DNA of 64,000 nucleotides from Diplolepis rosae. Lineage: Eukaryota; Arthropoda; Insecta; Hymenoptera; Diplolepididae. Shown piece by piece: positions 12,045-24,020 of this stretch. Location: contig JAPYXD010000704.1 of the NCBI GenBank assembly GCA_030998225.1, forward strand, positions 4,960,001 through 5,024,000, given 5' to 3'. Below the pieces are notes generated by a model that was not told the DNA's origin, did not search any database, and was given only the letters and a program-made list of their open reading frames with translations. Positions within the stretch are counted from its first letter, which is position 1; every line of letters starts with the position of its first letter. A program made the position numbers and the translations under genes.

Positions 12045-12660
12045 AACCGCAATCCGAAAGAGTTTTTTCGTCTATTTGTAATGATGGATGATACGTGGAT
12101 CCACCACTATGCTCTGGAATTACGTGAAGGGTCAAAACAGTGGGTTAAACCTGGTGAAAGTACACCAAAGTGTCTGAAAACGCAATAATAAGCTTGGAAA
12201 GTTATGGCTAGGGTTTACCGGGATAGACATGAAGTAATCTTCATCGACTACCTTGAGAAAGAAAGGTCGATTACTGGTGCATATTATGCTGCGTTATTCG
12301 ATCGATTGGTTGATGAAATCAGGAAGAAACGGCCACATTTGAAGAAGAAAAAAATCCTCTTTCATGATGACAGCGCACCATCTTACACATCGAACATTGC
12401 ACAGGCAAAAAAACATACAATGGGTGTCGAATCGCTACCGCATCCACCGTATTTTCCAGACCTGGTCCCCAGTGACTACTGTTTCGATACCTTAAGAGAT
12501 GGCTGTGTGGCAGGCGTTTTAAGTCGAACGAAGAACTTGAATGAAAAACAGATGGGTATTTTGGAGGGTTTGACAAATCGTATTATTTGTAAAGCATAGA
12601 AAAGTTGAAAGATAATTGGAATCGTTGTATCGAGCTAAAAGGAGAGCACATTGAGAAATG
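12045..12660 (+). pseudogene. mariner transposase fragment
   Basis: DD34D mariner-type transposase, C-terminal two thirds. The first catalytic region reads 'MMDDTWIHHY', then two adjacent TAA stops (12,187-12,192), then 'FIDYLEKE', the second Asp region 'FHDDSAP' and the mariner signature 'HPPYFPDLVPSDY' at about 12,440-12,480. The end has drifted ('FEGL'-type region to about 12,655). The N-terminal helix-turn-helix part is missing, so this is a dead copy. Confidence 0.85.
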
Positions 12661-15207
12661 AAGCCGATTTTTGCCAAAAAAATTAATTCTCGTTCATTTT
12701 ATCATGTCGATATCAAACACCCTAGCATATATATAAGGTATTCTTAGTGCGCGATCTGGGGAAGAAAAATTAAGATAATCTCTGTATTAATGGCAAGCGA
12801 CACTCTTAGCCCGCTTTGATGCGTCACACAGTGGTCTCATACGAAAAAACCTGGCCAAAATATAAAAAAAAGTGTTTCCGGTGGTAATTTTAATTATCAT
12901 CTCCGATCAAGAAATTTAACGTAAATACATACATGCGTCACGGCTAGCCGTGTCTGCAGCACGTTACAGTGCGGCGGCTGAAATTTTGAAAAAACGTCGT
13001 TACATGTTGGTGACGCGCGATATATTCCACGTGTTTTTGAACACTGAAAATTCTTTTTACAAGATAATTAGTCTAATCGAGAACTACATAATTATCCACT
13101 TATGTGTTATTTGTAAAAAACTCAATTACATGTATTTCATTAGGTACTTGATGAAATGGAAATGAATACAGTTTTTATTGCCTGATTTGGATAATATTTA
13201 CGGATTTTAATTTTATTTATTGGGTTCCACGAAGGGGGAAGGTTTCGCGCAATTAAATTTCTTATTTGAACGATTCAATATGAAAAAACTCACATTACCA
13301 GCTCCATAAGGTAGATGGTTGTGATTTCCTCTGGAATAACGAGAAAAAACGACTAAGTCCACGGCGGATAAAAAGTCGATTTTTTCACGTTGATCTTGGT
13401 GTGGCTATACAAAGTGACGAGTAGCTATCCCTTGCCTTTTTCACGTAGAAAGGGAATCACTACTCGAGATTTCGAAGAATACGTTAAAGAAACTGCCTTT
13501 CCTTTTTTAGGCTTTATCTTAAAAAGTTGATTAATTTCCCCTTTTTTGTTAATTTCACTATATAAGGCGACCAAGCGATCCAACAAACTCCTGACTAATC
13601 ACGGAGGACGGGTAACATAGACGGAGAAGCTCTTCAAACAATTGATTCACTGATGCTAAAATGCAGCGAAACAACTGCTGAATCTATCTCCTATAGCACC
13701 CAGCGGTGACTCCTGAGGAAACTCGGAGCATCTCAGAGTTGCAACTGCTTCCCAGGTTCCTAAATGGCCCCTCGAACCCACCTCTTGTAGGAGCTGAGAC
13801 CGAAGTGACTTTTGGTAATTTTTCACCCTGCTCGTCACCTCGGCTTTCCTTTGATTCGCGGTTATTTATTCCCCACTTTGCATAAATTTGCTAGAAGGGG
13901 GCTCACATGACTGTCCGGACATGAGATCACCAAAAATGGGAAACCAATGGGAGTGGCAGAAAAAAAATTCATAAAAATAATTATCTTTTCACACATTAAT
14001 GCTCCTTTTACCCAGTCGAAATGGTGCGCGCTTCCTCATGCGTTACAACGAACCTTTTCCCATATTTTTATCATTTCTGGTTTGCCGGAAAAATGTCCTT
14101 TTGCATTTTCCTGCAATCAGAGATAAGAGGAAAAGAGAACACACGGGCGTTGGAATGGGAAAAACAATTCACTTGTCGTCGTCTCGTAACCGGCCTTGAC
14201 CCGTAGTCTAATGGCCAGACACGAGTGTCAATATTTTCATGGGTTTAAATCCCCTCACAGGTTACGCAACTTTCCTAACGGCACTTGATCAAGGAAACGT
14301 GCCAAAATTAAATAAAAGTTTCGGAAACAATCTATTTTACTCTGCATATTGCATCTTCCGCCTTATTATGACGGCTGAATAAGGTCTATCTTTTTATTAT
14401 TTTCAGAGATCAGGTATCATTTAGTTCTAATTCATAAATAATATTACATGCATGATTATAAATCGGTACACAGCTGAACCGTCTTAGTGTGCTTGATTGT
14501 TCTTCGAATAAGAAACACTCCAACTGGTATGCTCCAAAAGCAGCGGTACCTTTTGGCTATTTCGATGTCAATTTATTTATTTTTTGACAAAAATCGGATT
14601 TATTTCTCAATGCACTCTCCATTTAGCTCTGTCTCCAATCTTTTAACTCTTCTATGCTTTCCAAATAATACGTTTTGTCAAACCCTTCAAAATACCCTCC
14701 TCTTATGGGTGTTCCATGAATGTTCCAACTTTTATCATTATTTTGAGGTTAGGAACGAAATGCGACCTGACCAAGTCAAACCGACCCCGGATTCGGATTA
14801 AGCAGCCCTAGAACCGTATAGAAATGTTTATGACGTCTGGTGGACAAACCTTTTTTTCGTATGCCTGTGTAATTGGTTGTCGACACTCTTAATTTTTAAG
14901 AACTAAACTATGAAATGAAAATCACTTGCACCATCAGAGTTAAGTACCTTTTTCCACGGTAAATTCCTTTTTCCTCGACGGAGATTCTCGACATTGGAAC
15001 CAACACCACCGAACGAGTCAGCGAAGAAGCATCAAGAAGGTGGGTGGACTGTACCGCGACCAGGACGAAGAACGCATCGAACTGTGACGTAGAGTGGTGT
15101 TGCGGCGACCTTACGTTAGTGTTGGAAGCCCCGGGTGCAGAGTAGATCCCACTTCCCAAGCCGACGGCCGTGAGCCTCAGGAGATACACGCTCTGTTCTC
15201 AACCATT
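12661..15207. other. no recognisable gene apart from a tRNA-like site
   Basis: AT-rich sequence with short unassigned open frames (12,950-13,165; 13,999-14,206; 14,487-14,801). The part 14,990-15,190 is locally GC-richer and has a 93-codon frame on the minus strand (14,908-15,189) that I do not recognise; it ends where the mariner at 15.2 kb begins. Confidence 0.4.
14197..14264 (+). tRNA. degenerate tRNA-like sequence
   Basis: The internal RNA polymerase III boxes are good: A box TAGTCTAATGG and B box GGTTTAAATCC. The D stem GTCT/AGAC pairs and the acceptor arms TGACCCG/CAGGTTA pair at 6 of 7 positions with one G-T. The anticodon stem does not pair properly, so this is a pseudo-tRNA or a SINE head rather than a functional gene. 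Confidence 0.4.
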
Positions 15208-16452
15208 TTGTCCCAATAGGGACGTAACAATTTTATCTATGAATAAAACACAGAAATATTTGAGATATTGAGTTCAAATTTATTGTGGGTGTAGTGCAAG
15301 CATTATATTTTATGAATGAAATTCGATATTGGTCATGTGACCACCACGAGCCCATTTACAGCGGTCGATTTTTGGACCCAATTTTCCACCACTCTGGCAC
15401 ACATTTCGACCGGAACGTTGGCAATTTCGCGTTGGATGTTGTCTTTGAGGTCGTCTAAAATTGCTGGTTTGTTGGCATACACCAGTGACTTGATATGGCC
15501 CCATAAAAAGGAATCCAATGGCGTTAGATCGCATGAACGAGGCGGCCATTCGACCGGACCATTTCTCGAGATAACACGTTCACCGAATTTGCCTTTCAAT
15601 AAATCGATTGTGACGCGTGCTGTGTGGCTAGTGGCATCGCCTTGTTGAAACCACATATCGTAGATGTCAAGTTCATCCAATTCTGGCCACAAATAATCTT
15701 CCAGCATAGCACGATAGCGCTCTCCATTGACGGTAACATGACGGTCGTTTTCATCCACGAAAAAATACGGCCCATTTACACCTCCGGCATGAAAACCGCA
15801 CCAAACAGTCACTTTTTGCGGATGCAACGGTGTCTCAAGAAGCACATTTGGGTTTGTTGCTGACCAATAACGCATATTTTGCTTATTAACAAAGCATTTT
15901 CTTCAAGCTTTTCCAGAGCCCAATTGGAGAAGTTCCGGCGTTTCGAATGATCAAGTGGCTTTAGTTCTTGAGTCAATTTAATCTTGAAAGCATGTAGGCC
16001 AAGATCTTTTTGCATAATACGCCACAGAGTCGTTTGAGCGATGCCCAATTCTTAAGAACGACGTGGAATCGACTGATTTGGCTCATTTTGAATTGATGCA
16101 CTTACGGCTGCGATTATTTCTTCGCTTCGAGCAATACGACGTCTTTTTGTCACCGGAACATCCAATAGTGTAAATTTGGTGTCGAATTTATCCACTATAG
16201 CACGCACAGCCTGTCGGGTGGAACGATTATTACGGCCGAAAATTGGAGTAACTGCTCTTACAGTTGCGACCACCGACTCAGAATTTCGGTAGTAATCTTT
16301 AATAATTTCTAAACGTTGCTGGTTCGTGAACTTTACCAGGATGAAAATGTTGACTTTAACTAACGTTTTGACATTGACAGTTCATTAAAAAAGTTTAAGG
16401 GTGCGTTCATATAAAGATACGAAATTGTTATGTCGCTATTGGAAAACCCTTT
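15208..16452 (-). mobile_element. Tc1/mariner-family element, inactivated
   Basis: A near full-length element with the transposase on the minus strand. 16052-16273 is the helix-turn-helix part, ending at a TAA (16,050-16,052) in an otherwise continuing frame. 15809-16048 continues it, and 15333-15875 carries the second catalytic region ('WFQQGDATSHTA') and the third ('CDLTPLDSFLWG'). The block that should hold the first catalytic Asp has been deleted at about 15,870-15,900, so no active enzyme could be made. The outer edges share 'CCAATAGGGACGTAACAA' (left) with its inverted form on the right near 16,415-16,445. The deletion derivative at 33.1-33.8 kb is of a related family. Confidence 0.8.
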
Positions 16453-16519
16453 ATTTGGGAAAAGCATCCTCCTACAATGAGTTTGCCATGTGGTTCAGCT
16501 ACGATAGGCTGTTTATTGT

Positions 16520-17005
16520 CAGAGTGAGAGGATCCATGGTTTTTGGGATGAAAAAGAAAAAACGTATAGTATAAATCGTCTTAAATTGATTGCAGCTTAT
16601 CTGGTTGTAAAAGCCTTTGCCTTCAAAGTAAGTAATTATCAAATATTATTAAGAATCGACAACACGACCGCAATTTCGCACGTTAATAAGATAAGTGGTG
16701 ATCAATATAAATCTCTCAACCTGGTTGTACGAAAAAATCTGATAGTCGGCAGAAATAAGAAAAATTGGCTTTTTGCTTCTTACATAGCATTTGCAGATAA
16801 CATGCAAGTAGGCAGACAGCCCCGTGTACTCAACATAGATACTAAGTGGGAACTGAACTTTATAGTCTCCGAAATATAAGTAGATTCGATCCTTCGAAAG
16901 TTGACCTCTTTGCATCAAGGATGAATAAGAAGTGTGAAAATTTTGTATCCCGACGTAAAGATCCTGAATCTTATACAGTAAATGCTTTCACCATTAACTA
17001 GAGAC
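16520..17005 (+). pseudogene. DIRS-like retroelement RNase H fragment
   Basis: The open frame 16586-16879 and the sequence just after it read like the RNase H end of a tyrosine-recombinase (DIRS/Ngaro) retroelement: 'INRLKLIAAYLVVKAFAF', then the RNase H signature 'LLRIDNTTAISHVNK', then 'DTKWEL'. After a frameshift near 16,880 comes 'VDLFASRMNKKC' and 'DPESYTVNAFT', the characteristic end of these proteins. The reverse transcriptase and recombinase parts are absent. Confidence 0.75.
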
Positions 17006-17812
17006 ATTTTTTATTCCACGCATTTCCTCCTTTTTCTTTAATTTCAATGGTTTTGCAAAAAATTAAATATGACCAATCTCATGTTTTTTCAGTTGTACCT
17101 TTCTGACTTTCTCAGTCATGTCATCTAGTATTCATAGCAACGTTAACAGGGAAGCCAATATTCGTAAATGGAGCAGACTGCAGTAAATATCTGAAAGTAA
17201 AGTGATTTTCTGAATGTTTTATGGATCAGTGGCTTGATGCAAGTTTGTGAAGCTTCTGGTACATATTTTTTCATATTGCAAAAATAAAATAGAGAAATTT
17301 ATAAGCAATTAAGACGGTTTTTATCGATGATTTTTATGCCACAATTGCGATGTTTTGGTGCCAATCGCTATACTGTAGTGTTAAAACTTTCATTCGAATT
17401 CAGCTTCAACTTACTTTTTATACAGAGAGCGCTTAAGTTGAACTTGTGCGTGATGGTAAATATGTTTGTGGGATTAATAATATGCAGGATTCAATTCTAC
17501 AACTTCTGGATTATATTTTTGACATGTAAGAGCATTCATTTATCCGATGAGATAAATATCGCTTTTTAATTTTTACTTGAGTCTTCCCTCTTAACCCATC
17601 ATCAAAATTATTACTATCTCATTGTAAATCGCGCCCGGTATTTTTATTTACATGCCTTACGTTATTGGCAGGCTAATAATCAAGCAAGCATACATAAGAA
17701 AGGTTTATCTCAATTAAGCATTAGGCAACCTATTGTCATCTCTAGCAAACCTCACTCTAAAACAATATCACTCGTCTTTTGAGAGTTAGTGGTTATTTTG
17801 TAAAAAGCAGTC
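17006..17812. other. no recognisable gene
   Basis: AT-rich sequence with one unassigned 80-codon frame (17,327-17,569). It ends at the target duplication of the foldback element at 17,821. Confidence 0.4.
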
Positions 17813-18666
17813 ATGTAACCCAGTGATCCCAGATCGTGGGAGCTGGCGGCCCCCACCACGCTCCCATGTGGGAGCACACACAATCAAGTGCGCCGTGTCG
17901 GTGTGTCCCCCACTTCCTCGCTTCGATTTCACGCTTTCGTCTGTTGAGCCAAGATCGAAAATTATGTTTCTGTCGAAATCGTGTCAAAGTGGCGCGAAGC
18001 AGACGACAAATTTAAAATCACCAAATTTATCATTTAGGATATTACCTTTCTTTCCTTGATATTTCCAAAAGCATTCACTTAAAATGAATATCTAAACATT
18101 TTATTTTAAATTTTAGGATGATTTAAAGACTCAAAAGATGATTTTCTATTCAAATTTAAACTCAATAAATTTTCAAAGTTTCAAAACAAAATATCAATTT
18201 CAATATTTTTTAGCTGTGCAAATCAAATAGTTCAATTAGAAAATTATGTAGAGAATATTATATATTAAGGAATGGTAAAATATGATATTGTAGTTTAAAA
18301 AATAAAATATTAAAATACTTAAGTAATACATAAATTATATCTACACTCGATCGTTATACACTCGAAATTATACGATAGAGTTTCTTCTTTGGTATGAGGC
18401 AACATTGAAAAAAATTTCATTCAAATAAAATACTCAAAAAACTTTTTAAAATACGTAATATTATTCACATATGAATTTTATTATAAAACTGTGAATAAAA
18501 GGTTTCAGTATTCAAAAAACCAAAATCACATCTAAATTTGCATACGAAATTACACTTTACGATTTCTCTTATATAAAATACAAATATTTATTTCAAATAA
18601 AATAGTTTTTAAAAAATTTTGTAGCACGTAAATCAACTATATCAATTAAAAAATTAAATGGAAAAT

Positions 18667-18780
18667 TGATTTCAAATTAATTAGGAGCAGTCGACCGGCA
18701 ATCGAAAGACCTGGGCTCAAATTCCAGCGCAGTCGAAAGCGTCTTTTTTTCCACATAAAGATTTACAAATTCTTTAATAT
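18667..18780 (+). mobile_element. SINE with tRNA-like head, 13-bp target duplication
   Basis: A 114-bp insertion in the left arm of the foldback, flanked by perfect copies of TTAAATGGAAAAT (18,654-18,666 and 18,781-18,793). The right arm, near 21,100-21,120, has the uninterrupted site in inverted form, which is an internal empty site. The insert has an anticodon-loop-like CCGGCAA and a T-arm-like region closely similar to the tRNA-like sequence at 9914-9985. It ends AT-rich. It inserted after the palindrome formed. Confidence 0.8.
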
Positions 18781-18861
18781 TTAAATGGAAAATATTTTTT
18801 TTTTCAAATAAGAAATTAAGGCTAAAAATCTACATTCCTAATTACATGGTGATAGTAGATG

Positions 18862-19728
18862 AAAATTCTATACGATGTTGTTGTTGATAATTGGCTTTAG
18901 GGTCCAGAAATGATAACTCAGGAAGTCACATACTTTCAAACATTCCAAATCTAATCGAAGTCCCCATCAGTGATCTTTATTTCTAATATTTTAAAATAGT
19001 GGATAAAATATTGCACATATGATCCCTATTTTGGAATAAACTTAAAAATGTAAATTATCGTGAGAAAATTTACATAAAATTGTACAGAAAACATTGGTAA
19101 ATTATCTAAAAACTTCCTTAGGAATAAAAATAAATTTCTAGCACATAACTCTGATGTAAATCAACTAAAAAGTAGTATATATTTGTGTCTAAATGCTACT
19201 GATGATATAGATGTATGTACATACGTAGTATAAAATAAAGGATTATTTATGAAAATTAGCTTAGAATTGCGAATACGAATTCTGCACTGTTAGAATTTTC
19301 TGCCGCAATTTCCCAGAACATGTGAGTGGAGTTTTATTCAGCTACAGCCTCCCAAAATTTAGACAGAATTTCAGGAAATTCTGTTACTTTTTAGTAAATT
19401 TATAAAAACAATTTTTTTTATTAAACTTCAGTTCCAAAGTGTTGAATATTCTGTATATGTTTACCTGGAAATACTGATACTTGTAATAGAAATAATTTTA
19501 CGTTTTGGTAACTGAAGTTCAATGCACTCACATGCAACTGAAAATTCATCCACATGCAATTGAAACTCAGTTACAGTTACACAATTTTATGATAATTTTA
19601 TAAAAGTTCTGTTACAGTTTGGTAGTTTTTAAGATACATTTTTTGAAAATTCAGTTGAGCTCTATAATATTAAGAAAACTTTGTTTTTATGTATATATAA
19701 AACTTCAGTACATTTTTTCCAATTTCAA
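18862..19728. other. extra block in left arm of foldback
   Basis: The right arm runs without a break from the region matching 19,730 to the region matching 18,860 (near 21,022-21,030), whereas the left arm has about 870 extra bases between them. This is either a later insertion on the left or a deletion on the right. I see no terminal repeats or coding sequence in it. Confidence 0.5.
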
Positions 19729-21920
19729 GTTCTCATTTTACGTTTTAGTGGCTTATATGATAGACTTTTTAATGAAAAAAAGAAATGCTTTACACAAAGG
19801 CAAAATTTTCTAATTGATGCAGTTGATCAAATTTTCAAACCCAAAATATGTTTTAATTAATATATTGATTTAAGTCTTCAAATATTTATTGACTTTGAAT
19901 TTTACTGAGAATTTTCCAAGAATTTCACATAATCTTAAAAATGTTTTTATTAGGCGAATGTTTTTACAAATATCAATAAAATTCCATAGTCAATAAATGT
20001 TTAAAATTTCAAGTTCAGGTATTGATTGTAAATTCAGTAGCTTTGTTAGTTAACTATTTTAATCAGAAAATTCTTCATTTTCGTAGATTTTTCAATTTCT
20101 TAATTAAAAATTTATGCATAGGCCACAAAAACGTGAGGTGAAAATTTTGAATCACCAGTTACAATTTCTAGGTAACAAAATTTTTAATTAGATTGTGTAG
20201 GGTCCTAGCTGTTTGATAAAATCGATTAAAAACATTTTTAGAAGTACAGGGGTTTGAACTCGCATTTGCTGCATATCAGCCAATTACCTTGATCATTCTA
20301 ATACGATCGTTATTGAATACTATTAATTTACGGACATTATATAATTAGAACGACATGTTTTTCCAAATTTCTGAAAAAAGATTATTTATACATTGCATTC
20401 AAAGAAATATTTTTCAGATTTGGCTACAATCTTGCATACAATGTTATATATTATATAATTAGAGCTATTTTTTTCGCTTTCGTCTTATTGCATATTTTTT
20501 AAAAATGGATCAGCACCTGATTACTGACAGGGCAAAACAGCTAGGGCCCTACCACAATCGAATTAAATTTTCTGTTGCCTAGAAATTGTGGCTGATGATT
20601 CCAAATTTTCACCTCACGTTTTTGTGGCCTATGCATAAATTTTTAATTAAAAAGTTGAAAAAATCTGCGAAAATGAAGAATTTTCTGATTAAAATAGTTA
20701 ACTAAAAAAGCTACTAAATTTCCAATCAATACCTTAACTTGAAACTTTAAACATTTATTGACTACGGAATTTTATTGATATCTGAAAAGCATTCGCCTAA
20801 TATAAACATTTTTGAGATTATGTGAAATTCGTGGAAAATTCCAAGTAAAATTTTAAGTTAATAAATCTTTGAAGCTTTAAATTAATATATTAATTAAAAC
20901 ATGTTTCAGTTTTATAAATTTGATCAACTGCATCAATTAGAAAATTTTGCTTATGTGTTTGCTTTTTTTCATTGAAAAGTCTATGCATATAAGCCACTAA
21001 AACGTAAAATGAGAAGATTTTTATCTACTATCACCATGTAATTAAGAAAGTAGATTTTTAACCTTAATTTCTTATTACTTATTTTTTTTAAATAAAATAT
21101 TTTCCATTTAATTTTTTAATTGATATAGTTGATTTACGTGCTACAAAATTTTTTAAAAACTATTTTATTTGAAATAAATATTTGTATTTTATATAAGAGA
21201 AATCGTAAAGTGTAATTTCGTATGCAAATTTAGATGTGATTTTGGTTTTTTGAATACTGAAACCTTTTATTCACAGTTTTATAATAAAATTCATATGTGA
21301 ATAATATTACGTATTTTAAAAAGTTTTTTGAGTATTTTATTTGAATGAAATTTTTTTCAATGTTGCCTCATACCAAAGAAGAAACTCTATCGTATAATTT
21401 CGAGTGTATAACGATCGAGTGTAGATATAATTTATGTATTACTTAAGTATTTTAATATTTTATTTTTTAAACTACAATATCATATTTTACCATTCCTTAA
21501 TATATAATATTCTCTACATAATTTTCTAATTGAACTATTTGATTTGCACAGCTAAAAAATATTGAAATTGATATTTTGTTTTGAAACTTTGAAAATTTAT
21601 TGAGTTTAAATTTGAATAGAAAATCATCTTTTGAGTCTTTAAATCATCCTAAAATTTAAAATAAAATGTTTAGATATTCATTTTAAGTGAATGCTTTTGG
21701 AAATATCAAGGAAAGAAAGGTAATATCCTAAATGATAAATTTGGTGATTTTAAATTTGTCGTCTGCTTCGCGCCACTTTGACACGATTTCGACAGAAACA
21801 TAATTTTCGATCATGGTTCAACAGACGAAAGCGTGAAATCGAAGCGAGGAAGTGGGGGACACACCGACACGGCGCGCTTGATTGTGTGTGCTCCCACGAT
21901 CTGGGATCACTGATGTAACC

Positions 21921-22370
21921 TTTCTAATGTAACTGAAAATAATTTTATTCTCTTCCTTACTAAAATAAGTATATGGGGTATAATTTCTCAAGTAATACCA
22001 CCCCAAAAAACGAAGTCGTCTGATCGGGCTTAAAGTTCGGCTGATTCGAGTCCTATTTGATGGTACTTCCTACAAATAAATTTTTCCGTTTTGACAAATA
22101 TTTTCTGAAATGGGGGGGGGGGGATTTCAGACTTTTGAAAAGGAGCCTCTTCTTCAAACGAATATAACTTATTTCTTTTTGCATAAAGCAACATTTTACT
22201 TCATATGTTTTCTTTAGTCTTTTTCGTAATCTTTCAACTGGTTGTAACCATTTTTGAAAAAAATCAAAATTTGTCCTCCCTTTTCTAAATTCAAAAATAA
22301 ATTTGACTTTTTCTCAAATTTGGACCCATTTTTTTTTTAAATTATCCAGTTAAAAAGCTGAGATTTTTTC
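21921..22370. other. no gene; tRNA-like B box and G run
   Basis: Holds a B-box-like GATTCGAGTCC near 22,045 that may be another SINE head, and a run of 13 G near 22,112-22,124. No coding sequence is visible. Confidence 0.35.
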
Positions 22371-22374
22371 CTAT

Positions 22375-24016
22375 TGTTACGTCCCGAGCAAAAGGCGAGG
22401 GTAGGTTGGATTTTTGGATGTAAGGGAGGAGGTTAGCTGATTATATCGTGTTGGTAAGGCCTAATAATTTATATTTGTTTGTGGGTACGTTGTCACTTGT
22501 CAGGTCTATGGGCCCTGAGTTGTTCACAATGATAATAAAACACTGAATTTACGAATATATGAGGTAATTTATTATAAATAGATAAGTTGTTGCACAAGTT
22601 TTCATAAAATGATAATTAGTTGGTAACTTACTTGTCTACCTCTTAAATTAGAGTGCAAAAGAGAGAATTGTCGTTTATTACTCCTATTATTGCAAGTCAA
22701 CGCGCACAAATCCTTGCAGGATAGTTGGGTTTCGTTTGAGTCTCCGTGAGGTAGCAAAACAACGATAAATTTTGCAGGAGGTATGGTGTAAGGGATGCAA
22801 GTCCACCAGCAACTGATGTGATCAATTATCCGCTTACGTATCTTGCTAAGTACACGAGAAATGTATCAAACATGCATTTGTTAACAAGATAGGTTAGTTC
22901 GTCCCGATTTCAGAAAAGAATCACTATTAACCGACACGACTAAATACGACGATGCACGTAATCCAAAGGAACTATCTAGCACTACGGTTTCCGGACTTGC
23001 ACCACTTAAGGACCAAGGATTTTATTTACCAAGTACCGAATGTTGAGTTGCTCATAGAAATCCAATGAGACTTACGTTTATCGAAGGGTCTGCTCACGAC
23101 GTTGAATTACCGGTCCAGACCTAACAACCGTACAACTGTTTGGAACTTAATGACAAACCACCAGAGGTGAACCTGGGGTATATATACTACTGATCTTCCA
23201 ATAGTGACTGCAGTGGGAGTGGACTCGCGCAAAAGTAATGGAAGTCACGTCCGTTGCAAAAGTGATGGAAGTCACGTTCGATCAGAGATCTATGATCCTC
23301 TCCCACCACGGTCTATTACTATTGGTCGATGTTGATCTGTAATTTGGATTTTTATATCCCCTCTATTCTCTCTCTTACCTATTCTTATTTCTAGTCAACA
23401 AGTAGCTCCAGGTGTGACTAAGAATACCTGTATCCACTTAGTTCTTTCTTATATTTTATGTGTTACAGCCTATGATTGATTGATTGATTGATTTTATATA
23501 ATCAATCACTCCTCATATATGTGGTAACACGTTTTCTTACTTGTAGATGTTTTATGATTAATTGATAAATTGTTATTGATTTTTATCAATATTAATAGTT
23601 ATATGTCTAAATACTAACAGGAATGGTGTAATAATTATAAATTAAAGCAGTAATTAGTCAATGTTAATGGCGCCACGCCAGTAACCTGTTACCATCTCGT
23701 CAGGTCACTAGCGCTGCATCACTACATTATCGACGCGTGGCATAATTCGCCGACTAATTACCGCGCGGGCAATTACCATATAGACCGAGCGACACTCTTC
23801 TTTATCACTTGTTACCAAGTGTTGAACCGATCTATCGATGTGAGGTAGTGCATTAACTTACCTCTGCAGAATAGTTACCCGGTCTAGGTAGCAATTACCA
23901 TAAGACTGATAATAATTAAAAAGTATAACTAATTATTCACTTCCATGTATAAAGTATTGCCCATATACAGGGGCAATAATGAAAGTTTAAAAATTTAACG
24001 TTACCGTGATGTAACA
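22375..24016. mobile_element. probable solo LTR, 1.64 kb
   Basis: It starts TGTTACGTCCCGAGC and ends TTACCGTGATGTAACA, giving the usual TG...CA ends with an inverted TGTTAC/GTAACA. The same four bases, CTAT, flank both ends (22,371-22,374 and 24,017-24,020). The start is close to that of the LTR at 41,091 (TGTCACGTCCCG), so it is from a related gypsy lineage. A TATATATAC near 23,176 may be its promoter. No internal coding region is present, as expected after LTR-LTR recombination. Confidence 0.6.
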
Positions 24017-24020
24017 CTAT

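Larger units (their letters stand above)
17821..21912. mobile_element. hAT-type foldback element, 4.1 kb
   Basis: The two halves are inverted copies of each other. The left end begins CAGTGATCCCAGATCGTGGG and the right end is its reverse complement. Both ends are flanked by the same 8 bases, ATGTAACC (17,813-17,820 and 21,913-21,920). An 8-bp duplication with a CAGTG start is the hAT signature. Arms can be followed from the ends to about 20,215 and 20,540, leaving a loop of about 320 bp. The left arm is longer because it holds a SINE (18,667-18,780) and a further block of about 870 bp. No transposase is encoded, so it must have moved with enzymes supplied in trans. Confidence 0.9.

Noticed and set aside
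20245..20310. tRNA gene on the minus strand in the foldback loop
   Set aside because: Only a B-box-like GAGTTCAAACC is good; the stems do not form, so at most a SINE remnant.
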